From CAZPAV01 sp964584755 (GTDB lineage: Bacteria; Actinomycetota; Acidimicrobiia; Spongiisociales; UBA5794), in contig CAZPAV010000019.1 of NCBI GenBank assembly GCA_964584755.1, positions 1 through 49,491 on the forward strand: a DNA stretch of 49,491 nt, written 5' to 3'. Position numbers and translations under genes: made by a program. The notes below the pieces were generated by a model. The model made no database searches. It was not told where the DNA came from and saw only the letters and a list, made by a program, of their open reading frames with translations. Positions 6,546 to 15,226 of this stretch are shown here, piece after piece; the stretch's first letter is position 1; each line of letters opens with the position of its first letter.

Positions 6546-7205
6546 ATGATGGGCTCGATGCGACGATCCCTCGGCTTCATCGCGGCCTGGATCCTGGCCA
6601 CGCTCGCCTCCGTCGCGGTCGCCTCGGCCGCCGTCGGGACGGTACGCGGCCGTGTCGTCGAGGAGCCCGCGCCGGAGCTGCGGCGGGTCACGACGACGCT
6701 CCTCGCCGCCGCGCCGACCACCACCGCCCCCACCTCGACCACCCTCCCCACCACCACCGAGGCGCCCGAACCGATCCCCACCACTGCCACCACCGAGGCG
6801 CCGGAACCGAGCCCCACCACCACCCAGGCGCCCGAGGAGGCCGCATCCGCCACCACGACGACCACGGTGGCCACCACGACGACCACGGTGGCCACCACGA
6901 CGACCACCACCACCACGACTCCCCCGGCGGAGGACGGAGCCTCGTCGCCCCCTCCCGCGGAGCCCCAGATGCGCACCTACGAGCTCGTCGGGGGCTGGGT
7001 GACCATCGTCTTCGACGGCGAGACGGTCGTGCTCCAGAGCGTCACGCCGAAGACCGGGTTCGGCTACGAGCTGGGGAACTCCGGTCCCGAGGAGGTGGAC
7101 GTGACGTTCCGGAGCGAGGACCACGAGTCCCACTTCCGGGCCAAGGTCAAGCACGGCAAGCTCGACGTCGAGCGCAACGAGGGAGAGGGCGAGGAGAAGG
7201 ACTGA
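6546..7205 (+). CDS. Secreted or anchored Thr/Pro-rich protein with one beta-repeat domain
   Basis: About 219 aa. An N-terminal signal or anchor (RRSLGFIAAWILATLASVA) is followed by about 100 residues of Thr/Pro/Ala/Glu linker, then a C-terminal domain of about 75 aa (TYELVGGWVTIVFDGE to DVERN). That domain resembles one unit of the protein encoded at 2618: VTFRSEDHESHFRAKVKHGKL here against VRFVTTDGGTVVDVKAKGAKL there. The start is uncertain. ATG 6546 or 6549 has GGGGAGG at 6535-6541, but this overlaps the regulator box; ATG 6558 starts the signal peptide directly and would suit a leaderless transcript from GATGAT at 6545. Its 3' end lies 10 bp from the convergent dehydrogenase gene. Confidence 0.75.
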   Translation: MMGSMRRSLGFIAAWILATLASVAVASAAVGTVRGRVVEEPAPELRRVTTTLLAAAPTTTAPTSTTLPTTTEAPEPIPTTATTEAPEPSPTTTQAPEEAASATTTTTVATTTTTVATTTTTTTTTPPAEDGASSPPPAEPQMRTYELVGGWVTIVFDGETVVLQSVTPKTGFGYELGNSGPEEVDVTFRSEDHESHFRAKVKHGKLDVERNEGEGEEKD

Positions 7206-7215
7206 GTCCCCCGCC

Positions 7216-9327
7216 TCACGCCGACACGAGACGCCGGATCTCGGTGAGGACCATGGCGTCGTCGACGAGCGCGTGACCCTCGATCGCGAACTGTGGCCAG
7301 GGGGCGTCCGTCCCGGTGAGCCGCCGAGGCGGCGCCTCGAGGTCGTATCCGCAACGTTCCGCGATCTCCGCGACGATCTCCCCGGCGATACCGCCCGAGC
7401 GCGCCGGCTCCTGGACGGCGAGGAGCCTGCCGGTGCGCCGCACCGAGCCGGCGACGGTCTCGACGTCCCACGGATACAGCGTGCGGAGGTCGATCACCTC
7501 CACGGACACCCCCTCGGCGGCGGCGGTCTCGGCCGCCCGGAGCGCCACCGGAACCATGCCGCCGTACGTCACGAGCGTCAGGTCGTCACCCCGGCGCCGG
7601 ATCCGGGCCCGCCCCAGCGGGATCTCGTAGGACGCCACCGGTACGGGCTCCCGCATCGCCCGATACAGCACCTTCGGTTCGAGGAAGAGGACCGGATCGT
7701 CGGAGCGGATCGCCGCGGTCAGGAGCCCCTTGGCGTCGTACGGCGTGCTCGGCACCACCACGACGAGTCCCGGCGCGTGGACGAAGTACCCCTCGGGACT
7801 GTCGCAGTGGCTCTCGTGGGCACCGATCCCCCCGCCGTTGGGGAACCGCACGACGATCGGGACCGGGAGGTGGCCGCGGGTGCGGAACCGGATTCGTCCG
7901 AGATGGCTCACGATCTGGTCGAACGCGGGGTACACGAACCCGTCGAACTGGATCTCGGCCACGGCCCGGCTCCCCGAGATGCCCATGCCGATGGCCGTGC
8001 CCACGATGCCGCTCTCGTTGAGGGGCGTGTCGATCACCCGCTCCTCCCCGTACGCCTCCTGCAGCCCCTGCGTGATGCGGAAGACCCCACCGGCGACGCC
8101 GACGTCCTCGCCGAGGACGACGAGATGGGGATCCTCCGCCATCGCCTCGTGCAGGGCACGGTTGATGGCGTCCGCCATGGTGAGGTCCTCGGTGGGGCCG
8201 TCGGGCGCCGGGTCCTCCGCCACGACCCAGAGCTCCTCCGGTGCGAAGGCGGTCTCCTCCTCGCCTCGGTCGCCTTCGAGCCGATGCACCTCGTCGACGA
8301 GGAGGCGAGGGATCCGCGCGTAGGCGTGGCGGACCACGTCCCCTCGCCCCGGGAGCGGCTTCGCTTCCACCGCGGTCAACGTCTCCTCGAACTCGCGTCG
8401 CGTGGTCTCGCGGATCGCCTCCTCGGCGGCGTCGTCCCAGAGGCCGCGGCGCCGCAGGAACCGGTCCATGCGCACGAGCGGGTCGTAGGGCCGCCACAGC
8501 TCCTCCTCGTCCTTCGTGCGGTACAGCGCCGGGTCGTCGGCGGTGGCGTGCGGCCCGAAGCGGTAGCAGACGGCCTCGAGGAGGGTCGGTCCCTCCCCCG
8601 CGGCGGCGCGGGCGACGGCGTCACGGGTCGCGGCGTACACCGCCAGCACGTCCATGCCGTCGACGCGCACGCCCGGCATCCCGTATCCGGCCGCCTTCGC
8701 CGCGATCGTGGCCGCCGCCGTCTGCTTCTCGTACGGAACCGAGATGGCGTAGAAGTTGTTCGAGACGACGAACACGGTCGGAACCCGCCACACGCCGGCG
8801 AAGGTGAGCGCCGCGTGGAAGTCCGACTCCGAGGTCCCGCCGTCGCCGATGTAGGCGGCGGTGACGAGGTCCTCGCCGCGCCCGCGGGCCGCGTAGGCGT
8901 GACCGACGGCGTGGGGAAGGTGGGTGGCGATGGGGATGGTGACGATCATCTGACCGAACCGCACCGGGTCCCATCCCTCGTTGGGTCGTCCGCTCCAGTA
9001 GGTGAGGAGGACCTCGAGGGGTACGCCGCGACGCAACCACACCCCGAGCTCCCGGTACCCCGGGTAGAGGAAGTCGCCGGGCCGGAACGCGCTCGCCGAC
9101 CCGATCTGGACCCCCTCGTGACCCTCGAGCACCGCGTACGTGCCGATGCGCCCCTGCCGCTGCGCCGCCGTCGCCCGGCGATCGAGGATCCGGGTGCGGA
9201 CCATCCATCGGTACATCTCCACGAGATCCCCGTCCGAGAGCTCGGCGGGGATCTCGCCCACCTGGTGCCCCGCCTCGTCGAGGACGCGGAGGAGCTCCGG
9301 GTCGTCGAAGACCGTGGGATGCCTCAT
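7216..9327 (-). CDS. 2-oxoacid dehydrogenase E1, fused alpha and beta subunits
   Basis: A 703-aa thiamine-diphosphate enzyme for oxidative decarboxylation of a 2-oxoacid (branched-chain or pyruvate). The alpha half (about 1-350) has the cofactor motif GDGGTSESDF to NN (161-191) and the regulatory-loop region RFGPHATADDP (257-267). A charged linker (about 350-380) leads to the beta half (about 381-703), with LGEDVGVAGGVFRIT, a NESGIVGTAIGM stretch and the C-terminal transketolase fold (SVEVIDLRTLYPWD). The frame is uninterrupted, so this is a genuine fusion of genes that are usually separate, although the ATG of MADAIN has a weak GAGGA before it. ATG 9327 overlaps the stop of the aminotransferase gene. 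No E2 or E3 gene is in the window. Confidence 0.9.
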   Translation of the reverse strand: MRHPTVFDDPELLRVLDEAGHQVGEIPAELSDGDLVEMYRWMVRTRILDRRATAAQRQGRIGTYAVLEGHEGVQIGSASAFRPGDFLYPGYRELGVWLRRGVPLEVLLTYWSGRPNEGWDPVRFGQMIVTIPIATHLPHAVGHAYAARGRGEDLVTAAYIGDGGTSESDFHAALTFAGVWRVPTVFVVSNNFYAISVPYEKQTAAATIAAKAAGYGMPGVRVDGMDVLAVYAATRDAVARAAAGEGPTLLEAVCYRFGPHATADDPALYRTKDEEELWRPYDPLVRMDRFLRRRGLWDDAAEEAIRETTRREFEETLTAVEAKPLPGRGDVVRHAYARIPRLLVDEVHRLEGDRGEEETAFAPEELWVVAEDPAPDGPTEDLTMADAINRALHEAMAEDPHLVVLGEDVGVAGGVFRITQGLQEAYGEERVIDTPLNESGIVGTAIGMGISGSRAVAEIQFDGFVYPAFDQIVSHLGRIRFRTRGHLPVPIVVRFPNGGGIGAHESHCDSPEGYFVHAPGLVVVVPSTPYDAKGLLTAAIRSDDPVLFLEPKVLYRAMREPVPVASYEIPLGRARIRRRGDDLTLVTYGGMVPVALRAAETAAAEGVSVEVIDLRTLYPWDVETVAGSVRRTGRLLAVQEPARSGGIAGEIVAEIAERCGYDLEAPPRRLTGTDAPWPQFAIEGHALVDDAMVLTEIRRLVSA

Positions 9328-10403
9328 CGCTCCGTCGCGACGCGATCGAGGGCCGCGAGGAGACGGGCGTTCTCCGCGGCGGTCCCCACGGTGACCCGGA
9401 CGAGGTCGCCGAGGGGACGCACGATCACGCCGAGTCGCAGGAGCTGATCGGCGATGGCCGGGGCGTCGGCGCCGAACTCCACGGCGACGAAGTTCGCCTG
9501 GCTGGGTGCGAAACGGAGACCCCGGGCGGCGAGAGCCCGCTCGATCTCCTCTCGACCCACCGCGTTGAGCTTGCGCCGCTCCGTGACGAGCTCGTCGTGC
9601 CGGAGGGCCTCCTGCGCGGCCACCTGGGCGAGGGAGTTCGCCGCGAACGGCACCTGGGTCCGGCGCAGCGCGGTGATCGTCTCCGCCGCGGCGACCCCGT
9701 ACCCGATGCGGAGCCCGGCGAGCCCGTAGATCTTCGAGAAGGTACGGGTGACGAGGACGTTGCGCCGCTCCCGGGCCAGCGGGACGGCGGTGGCGTGGTC
9801 CTCGGCGGTGACGTACTCGTGGTAGGCCTCGTCGACGACCACCAGGACGCGCTCCGGGATCCGGTCGAGGACCCGCGCCACCGCCGTCGCCGGGAGGTAC
9901 GTGCCGGTGGGGTTGTTCGGGTTGCAGAGGTACACCACCGTCGTGTCCTCCCGGACCGCGGCGGCGAGGGCGTCGAGGTCGATGCGCAGGTCCCCGTCGA
10001 GCGGCACCCGGATCGGCTCGGCCCCGGAGATGAGCGTGGCGATCGGGTACATCACGAAGGAGGGGTCGGCGAACACCGCGCTCGTACCGGGGCCACCGAC
10101 GGCGAGGGCGGTGCAGAGGAGGATCTGCGTCGACCCGGCTCCGAGCCACACCTCATCGAACTCGACTCCGAGGTGGGCGGCGAGGTCGGTCACCAGCCGG
10201 TACCCGGAGTTCTCCGGGTACCGATTGAGTCCCGCGGCGTGCTCGGCGACGACCCGCTGGACCTCGGGGAACGGCGGGTACGGCGATTCGTTGGAGGCGA
10301 GCTTGGCGATGTCGTCGAGTCCGAGCTCGCGCGAGACCTCGTCGATCGGTTTCCCCGGTCGGTACACGGGGATCCGCTCGAGGTCGGGGCGGTACGTCGG
10401 CAC
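9324..10403 (-). CDS. hisC: Histidinol-phosphate aminotransferase-type enzyme
   Basis: A 359-aa PLP-dependent fold-type I aminotransferase of the HisC branch. Visible family features are KLASNESPYPP (34-44), NRYPENSGYRL (60-70), CNPNNPTGT (160-168), DEAYHEY (191-197) and the cofactor lysine Lys224 in TRTFSKIYGLAGLRIGYG. The family makes L-histidinol phosphate from imidazole-acetol phosphate, but many actinobacterial paralogues act on aromatic amino acids. The absence of other his genes and the coupling to an E1 dehydrogenase leave its substrate open. The GTG start at 10403 has GGAAGGGAG about 7 nt upstream and TAGCCT as a likely -10 (10434-10439). Confidence 0.88.
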   Translation of the reverse strand: MPTYRPDLERIPVYRPGKPIDEVSRELGLDDIAKLASNESPYPPFPEVQRVVAEHAAGLNRYPENSGYRLVTDLAAHLGVEFDEVWLGAGSTQILLCTALAVGGPGTSAVFADPSFVMYPIATLISGAEPIRVPLDGDLRIDLDALAAAVREDTTVVYLCNPNNPTGTYLPATAVARVLDRIPERVLVVVDEAYHEYVTAEDHATAVPLARERRNVLVTRTFSKIYGLAGLRIGYGVAAAETITALRRTQVPFAANSLAQVAAQEALRHDELVTERRKLNAVGREEIERALAARGLRFAPSQANFVAVEFGADAPAIADQLLRLGVIVRPLGDLVRVTVGTAAENARLLAALDRVATER

Positions 10404-10433
10404 GGCACACTCCCTTCCGCTCTCGGGGGGTCC

Positions 10434-10439
10434 AGGCTA
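10434..10439 (-). promoter_or_regulatory. -10 box for the hisC/E1 operon
   Basis: TAGCCT on the minus strand, 30 bp before the GTG start at 10403, with a Shine-Dalgarno sequence in the short leader. It lies close to the 3' end of the next minus-strand gene (10467). Confidence 0.4.
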
Positions 10440-10466
10440 CCCGCGAGCCCGTGCCTCCGGTCCGAT

Positions 10467-11114
10467 TCAGACGACGAACGTGGCGCCGTCGGGGAGGCGG
10501 ACGACGAACGCGACGAGGGCGGGCGGGTCCTCCATCCAGTCGTGGAGGGTGTCGGTGGCACGCACGTTGGCGAAGGATCGGAAGTCGTCCCAGGTCATGA
10601 CCGGCTCGTCTCCGGTGGCGAGGGCGGATCCGGCCCGGGGTACCGGCTCCTCGGTCCCGATGTCGAAGCCCTCCATCTCGACGACCGCCAGGTCGAGCTC
10701 CTCGCAGCGTCGGATGAACTCCGCGGCGACCGGCGGCGGGAAGAATCCCTCGCCCTCCTCCGAGCGGTACTCGGCCTGGGGGTCGAACTCCGTGACGAGC
10801 TCGAGGGTGGCCGGATCCTCCGCCTCCCAGCCGTCCTCCTCGTCTCCCTCCGCGGCGAGGGCGGCCCGCAGGTCGACGAGTCCCTCGGCGGCGAACGCCT
10901 CGGGGTCCACGATCGCCTCCGCCATCTCGAGGACACGGACGAGGTCGTCCGCGTCGAGGTCGTGGACGTCGCCGTCGGCGGCAGGATGGATCTGCACGAT
11001 CGTCGTCTCGCCGTCCCAGAAGACCATGCCGACGAACTCGTCCTCGCGCCACAACTCGACGACCGGCTCCTCGAACCCCTCCCGGTCCGTCTCGACGATG
11101 CGCAGCGGGATCAT
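10467..11114 (-). CDS. Acidic protein of unknown function
   Basis: A 215-aa soluble, strongly acidic protein that I do not recognise. It contains no signal peptide or membrane segment. The N-terminal part (about 1-60) looks like alternating strands (VVELWREDEFVGMVFWDGETTIVQIHP is split by turns); the middle (about 85-115) is Glu/Asp-rich; the C-terminus ends in strands (ALVAFVVRLPDGATFVV). ATG 11114 is preceded by TAGACT with a 7-nt gap, which suggests a leaderless mRNA. It is read in the same direction as hisC and the DUF427 gene. Function cannot be inferred. Confidence 0.75.
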   Translation of the reverse strand: MIPLRIVETDREGFEEPVVELWREDEFVGMVFWDGETTIVQIHPAADGDVHDLDADDLVRVLEMAEAIVDPEAFAAEGLVDLRAALAAEGDEEDGWEAEDPATLELVTEFDPQAEYRSEEGEGFFPPPVAAEFIRRCEELDLAVVEMEGFDIGTEEPVPRAGSALATGDEPVMTWDDFRSFANVRATDTLHDWMEDPPALVAFVVRLPDGATFVV

Positions 11115-11121
11115 CCCCGGC

Positions 11122-11127
11122 AGTCTA
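11122..11127 (-). promoter_or_regulatory. -10 box close to the start of the acidic protein gene
   Basis: TAGACT on the minus strand, 7 nt before ATG 11114, with no Shine-Dalgarno sequence between them. It fits leaderless or nearly leaderless transcription. Confidence 0.45.
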
Positions 11128-11156
11128 CGGGCCCGGGGCGGGGCCGCCGGCCTCCC

Positions 11157-11441
11157 TCAGGGCTCGACGCGCACCCCGCGCCAGAACGCGACGTAGCCGG
11201 CGATCTCCGCCGCCGCCGGCTTCGGGTCGGGGTAGAACCAGGCGGCGGCCCGGTTGACGGCACCGTCGACGACGACGTCGTAGTAGCTCGCCGTTCCCTT
11301 CCACGGGCATCTCGTGTGGGCGCTGCTCGGTCGCAGGTACCCGGCGACGACGGCGTCGGGCGGGAAGTAGTGGTTTCCCTCCAGGAGGATCGTCTCGTCG
11401 CTCTCGGCGAGCACGGCGCCCTTCCACACGGCTCTCGGCAT
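11157..11441 (-). CDS. DUF427 family protein
   Basis: A 94-aa protein that covers the whole DUF427 domain: the AVWKGAVLAESDETILLEG start, the NHYFPP motif, the HTRCPWKGTASYYDV core and the AAWFYPDPKPAA and VAFWRGV end are all typical. The biochemical role of the family is not established. ATG 11441 has AAGG 7 nt upstream; an in-frame GTG sits one codon earlier (11444). The gene is divergent from the RNA methylase gene. Confidence 0.9.
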   Translation of the reverse strand: MPRAVWKGAVLAESDETILLEGNHYFPPDAVVAGYLRPSSAHTRCPWKGTASYYDVVVDGAVNRAAAWFYPDPKPAAAEIAGYVAFWRGVRVEP

Positions 11442-11592
11442 CACTCCACCTTCCTCATGTCCCGTGCTCGGCCAACCGGGTGGGACCCGACGCTATTCCC
11501 CGCGGTGTCACGTCCCGGGGGTGGGCGCCCCCCCGGGGGATCCCACGGTTCCCCCGGACCGCGCAGAGCTCCCCACCTGGGAAGATGCCCCC

Positions 11593-12420
11593 ATGGGACC
11601 GCCCGAGGAGATCGCCTCGCCGCAGGATCCGCGCATCGCCGACTACGTCGGTCTCACCGATGCCGACCTCCGCCGTGCCGCCGAGGTGGGCGGCGGATTC
11701 TTCATCGCCGAGAGCATCCCCGTCATCCTGCGGGCCCACCGCGCCGGGTACCGTTTCCGCTCCGTGCTCGCCACCCCGAGACGCTGGGGCCGGCTCGCCA
11801 CGGAGCTGTCCGCCCAGGAGGCGCCGGCGTACGTCGCGACCCAGGACGTCCTCGACGCGATCGCCGGCTTCCACCTGCACCGCGGGGCCCTCGCCGCCGT
11901 GGAGCGACGGGAGGCGGTGCCCCTCGACACCCTGCTGGCCACGGCCCGCGTCCTGGCCGTTCTCGAGGGGGGCAACGACCACGAGAACCTCGGCGCGATC
12001 TTCCGCAGCGCCGGCGCCCTCGGCGTCGACGCCGTCCTCCTCGATCCCACCTGTGCCGATCCCTACTACCGGCGTTCGGTCCGGGTCTCGATGGGAGCCG
12101 TGCTCACGGTGCCCTGGACGAGGGTCGCCCGGTGGCCGGAGGTCGTGGCCACCATTCGTGACGCGGGCTTCATCGTGGTCGCCCTCACGCCGGCGACCGA
12201 CGCCGTCCCCATCGACGAGATCCGGGTCGGTGCGGAGGATCGCGTCGCGCTCCTCCTCGGTGCCGAGGGGCCGGGGCTCTCCCCCGAGACGCTCCGTGCC
12301 GCCGACGTCGCCGTGAGGGTCCCGATGCGTCCCGGGTACGACTCGATCAACGTCGGCCACGCCGCGGCCATCGCCTTCCACCACTTCGCGCCGGCCGCCC
12401 TCGGCGGGACCGGGGGATGA
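11593..12420 (+). CDS. SpoU/TrmH-family RNA 2'-O-methyltransferase
   Basis: A 275-aa methyltransferase using S-adenosylmethionine to methylate ribose 2'-OH groups of rRNA or tRNA. The N-terminal RNA-binding domain (about 1-100) is followed by the knotted SPOUT domain, with motif 1 GNDHENLGAIFRSAGALG (about 128-145), motif 2 LLLGAEGPGLS (about 220-230) and motif 3 VRVPMRPGYDSINVGHAAAI (about 240-260). ATG 11593 starts just before the domain; GAAGAT, a weak -10, ends 6 nt upstream, so the message may be leaderless. The exact target nucleotide cannot be told from sequence. A hairpin follows the stop. Confidence 0.9.
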   Translation: MGPPEEIASPQDPRIADYVGLTDADLRRAAEVGGGFFIAESIPVILRAHRAGYRFRSVLATPRRWGRLATELSAQEAPAYVATQDVLDAIAGFHLHRGALAAVERREAVPLDTLLATARVLAVLEGGNDHENLGAIFRSAGALGVDAVLLDPTCADPYYRRSVRVSMGAVLTVPWTRVARWPEVVATIRDAGFIVVALTPATDAVPIDEIRVGAEDRVALLLGAEGPGLSPETLRAADVAVRVPMRPGYDSINVGHAAAIAFHHFAPAALGGTGG

Positions 12421-12423
12421 CGC

Positions 12424-12447
12424 GGTACCGGACCCGGTCCCGGTACC
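12424..12447 (+). terminator. Hairpin after the RNA methylase gene
   Basis: GGTACCGG, an 8-nt loop, then CCGGTACC form a perfect 8-bp stem 3 bp after the stop. No T-run follows. The rest of the 220-bp gap to clpB becomes markedly richer in A and T from about 12545. Confidence 0.45.
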
Positions 12448-12589
12448 CCGCGTGGGCGTGCCGGCGCCGAGGACGAGTTCCGCCGCCACCCACCGGTCGC
12501 GGCGCCGGCGCGGGGATTCCGATCCTCGACAGCCTCCCGAGACGGCACTAATCTAACAGTGATCGACTCAGATTTCTTGGCATAACGAG

Positions 12590-12595
12590 TACGAT
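12590..12595 (+). promoter_or_regulatory. Possible -10 box of clpB
   Basis: TACGAT lies in the A/T-richest part of the intergenic region (about 12545-12610), 45 bp before the clpB ATG. The leader carries GAAGGAAG as ribosome site. I cannot assign a convincing -35; TAATCT near 12549 is a second candidate -10. Confidence 0.35.
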
Positions 12596-12640
12596 ACCAG
12601 TGTTCTCGAAGGAGCAACCGTACCCGAAGGAAGCCCATCC

Positions 12641-15214
12641 ATGAACATCGACACGTTCACCCAGAAGGCCCGCCAGGCCATCCTCGACGCTCGCGAGCTC
12701 GCCGCGGGGCGGAATCACCCCACCGTGGAGCCGGCGCACCTCGTCGCCGCCCTCCTCGCCCAGACCGACGGGCTCGTCTATCCCATCCTCGCCAAGCTCG
12801 GCGTGCACGTCACCGACGTGCGGGTGCCCCTCGAGCGACACCTCGAGGGGATCCCCCGGGTCTACGGCGCCACCGAGATCGGCCTCTCCCCGGCGACGGT
12901 GGCGCTCCTCGAGGCGGCGGACGAGGAACGCATCGCGCTCGGCGACGAGTACGTCTCGGTCGAGCACCTCCTGCTCGCGCTGGCGAGCGCCGAAGGGGCC
13001 ACCGGCTCGCTCCTCCGCGACGCCGGGGTGACGAAGGACGCCATCCTCGGTGCGCTCAAGGAGATCCGGGGGAGCCAGCGCGTCACCTCGCCGAATCCCG
13101 AGGAGACGTACGCGCCGCTCGAGAAGTACGGGCGCGACCTCACCGAGCTCGCCCGCCAGGGAAAGCTCGACCCGGTCATCGGCCGGGACGACGAGATCCG
13201 GCGGGTCATCCAGGTGCTCTCTCGCCGGACGAAGAACAACCCGGTCCTCATCGGGGAACCGGGGGTGGGGAAGACCGCGATCGTGGAGGGCCTCGCCGGC
13301 CGCATCGTCGCCGGCGACGTCCCCGAGGGACTGAAGAACAAGCGCGTCGTCGCCCTCGACATGGGCTCCCTCGTCGCCGGAGCCAAGTACCGGGGCGAGT
13401 TCGAGGAGCGACTCCAGGCCGTCCTCAACGAGATCAAGGCTGCCGAGGGGCGCATCATCACCTTCATCGACGAGATGCACACCATCGTGGGGGCCGGTGC
13501 CGCCGAGGGATCCATGGACGCCTCGAACATGCTCAAGCCGATGCTCGCCCGCGGCGAGCTGCGGATGATCGGCGCCACCACCCTCGACGAGTACCGCAAG
13601 CACGTGGAGAAGGACCCGGCGCTCGAGCGTCGCTTCCAGCCCGTCTTCGTCGAGCCCCCGTCGGTCGAGGACACGATCGGCATCCTGCGTGGGCTGAAGG
13701 AGCGGTACGAGGTCCACCACGGCGTCCGGATCACCGACGCGGCGATCGTCGCCGCCGCCGTCCTCTCCGACCGCTACATCACCGGCCGCCACCTGCCCGA
13801 CAAGGCGATCGACCTCGTCGACGAGGCCGCCTCCCGGCTTCGCATCGAGATCGACTCGATGCCGGAGGAGATCGACGAGCTGGAACGACGGCGACGCCAG
13901 CTCGAGATCGAGCGCCAGGCGCTCGCCAAGGAGGAGGACACCCTCTCACGGGAACGTCGCACCGCCATCGAGGAGGAGCTCGCCGAACTCCAGGAGGAGC
14001 TCGATCGCCTCACCGCCCACTGGCAACTCGAGAAGGACGCCATCGATCGCATCCGGACCACCAAGCAGGAGATCGAGGACATCCGGGCCGAGTCGGAGCG
14101 CGCCGAGCGGGCCGGCGACCTCCAGCGCGCCGCCGAGCTGCGGTACGGCAGACTCCCCGAGCTCCAGCACCGCCTCGAGGAAGCCCAGGCCCGCCTCGAG
14201 GAGCTTCATGGCGAGATGCGCCTCCTCACCGAGGAGGTGGGCGAGGAGGACATCGCCGAGGTGGTGAGCCGCTGGACGGGCATCCCCGTCGCCAAGCTCA
14301 TGGAGGGCGAGGTCGAGAAGCTCGTCCATCTCGAGGAGCATCTCCACCACCGGGTGGTGGGTCAGGACGAGGCGGTGCGCGCCGTCGCCAACGCCATTCG
14401 CCGCTCTCGCGCCGGGCTCTCCGACCCCCACCGGCCCATCGGGTCCTTCCTCTTCCTCGGTCCCACCGGGGTGGGGAAGACCGAGCTCGCCCGCGCCCTC
14501 GCCGAGTTCCTCTTCGACGACGAGCGCGCCATGGTCCGCATCGACATGTCGGAGTACATGGAGAAGCACGCCGTGAGCCGTCTCATCGGCGCGCCTCCCG
14601 GCTACGTCGGGTACGAGGAGGGCGGCCAGCTCACCGAGGCCGTTCGGCGCCGTCCGTACTCGGTCATCCTCCTCGACGAGGTGGAGAAGGCCCACCCCGA
14701 CGCGTTCAACATCCTGTTGCAGCTCCTCGACGACGGCCGGCTCACCGACGGACACGGACGCACCGTCGACTTCACGAACACCGTCCTCATCATGACCTCG
14801 AACCTGGGATCGGAGTTCATCGACCCCGACCTCCCCGAGGTCACCGTGGCCGAGCGCGTCATGAACGTGGTTCGGTCCCACTTCCGGCCCGAGTTCCTCA
14901 ACCGCATCGACGACGTCATCGTCTTCCACCGGCTCTCGCGAGAGGACCTCCGGCGTATCGTCCGCATCCAGTTCGACCTGCTGCGGCGCCGTCTCGCCTC
15001 CCGGCGGCTCGACCTCGAGCTCACCGACGAGGCCGCCGACTGGCTGGCGGAGCACGGCTACGACCCCGCGTTCGGGGCCCGGCCGCTCAAGCGCCTCCTC
15101 CAGACGGCCATCGCCGACCCCCTCGCCCTGCGCGTCCTCGAGGGCGAGTTCCACGAGGGCGACACGGTGCAGGTCGTGGCGAGGGGGGATCGACTCGAGT
15201 TCGTCCGCGCCTGA
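12641..15214 (+). CDS. clpB: ATP-dependent disaggregase ClpB
   Basis: An 857-aa Hsp100 chaperone that threads aggregated proteins through its hexamer together with DnaK. Order: the Clp N-domain pair (about 1-145), AAA-1 with Walker A GEPGVGKT (205-212) and the IDEMHT Walker B, the long coiled-coil middle domain (about 405-525) that separates ClpB from ClpA/ClpC, AAA-2 with GPTGVGKT (607-614) and LLDEVEKAHPD, and the C-terminal small domain ending in FGARPLKR. No ClpP-binding loop is evident. ATG 12641 has GAAGGAAG upstream. Length and motif order are normal. It stands alone; the convergent kinase gene ends 12 bp from it. Confidence 0.97.
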   Translation: MNIDTFTQKARQAILDARELAAGRNHPTVEPAHLVAALLAQTDGLVYPILAKLGVHVTDVRVPLERHLEGIPRVYGATEIGLSPATVALLEAADEERIALGDEYVSVEHLLLALASAEGATGSLLRDAGVTKDAILGALKEIRGSQRVTSPNPEETYAPLEKYGRDLTELARQGKLDPVIGRDDEIRRVIQVLSRRTKNNPVLIGEPGVGKTAIVEGLAGRIVAGDVPEGLKNKRVVALDMGSLVAGAKYRGEFEERLQAVLNEIKAAEGRIITFIDEMHTIVGAGAAEGSMDASNMLKPMLARGELRMIGATTLDEYRKHVEKDPALERRFQPVFVEPPSVEDTIGILRGLKERYEVHHGVRITDAAIVAAAVLSDRYITGRHLPDKAIDLVDEAASRLRIEIDSMPEEIDELERRRRQLEIERQALAKEEDTLSRERRTAIEEELAELQEELDRLTAHWQLEKDAIDRIRTTKQEIEDIRAESERAERAGDLQRAAELRYGRLPELQHRLEEAQARLEELHGEMRLLTEEVGEEDIAEVVSRWTGIPVAKLMEGEVEKLVHLEEHLHHRVVGQDEAVRAVANAIRRSRAGLSDPHRPIGSFLFLGPTGVGKTELARALAEFLFDDERAMVRIDMSEYMEKHAVSRLIGAPPGYVGYEEGGQLTEAVRRRPYSVILLDEVEKAHPDAFNILLQLLDDGRLTDGHGRTVDFTNTVLIMTSNLGSEFIDPDLPEVTVAERVMNVVRSHFRPEFLNRIDDVIVFHRLSREDLRRIVRIQFDLLRRRLASRRLDLELTDEAADWLAEHGYDPAFGARPLKRLLQTAIADPLALRVLEGEFHEGDTVQVVARGDRLEFVRA

Positions 15215-15226
15215 GCGACGGAGGGC

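Noticed and set aside
6700..6930. Acc/Acg-rich stretch as a DNA repeat element or CRISPR
   Set aside because: It is coding sequence for a Thr/Pro-rich linker, with uneven short units and no spacers.
9328..10149. An N-terminal extension of the E1 frame into the aminotransferase gene
   Set aside because: The extension is Arg/Pro-rich and lies over hisC in another frame; the ATGA overlap at 9324-9327 marks the real start.
12566..12591. ACTC...GAGT inverted repeat before clpB as an HspR (HAIR) site
   Set aside because: The arms face the opposite way from CTTGAGT-N7-ACTCAAG and only four bases match, so it is probably chance.
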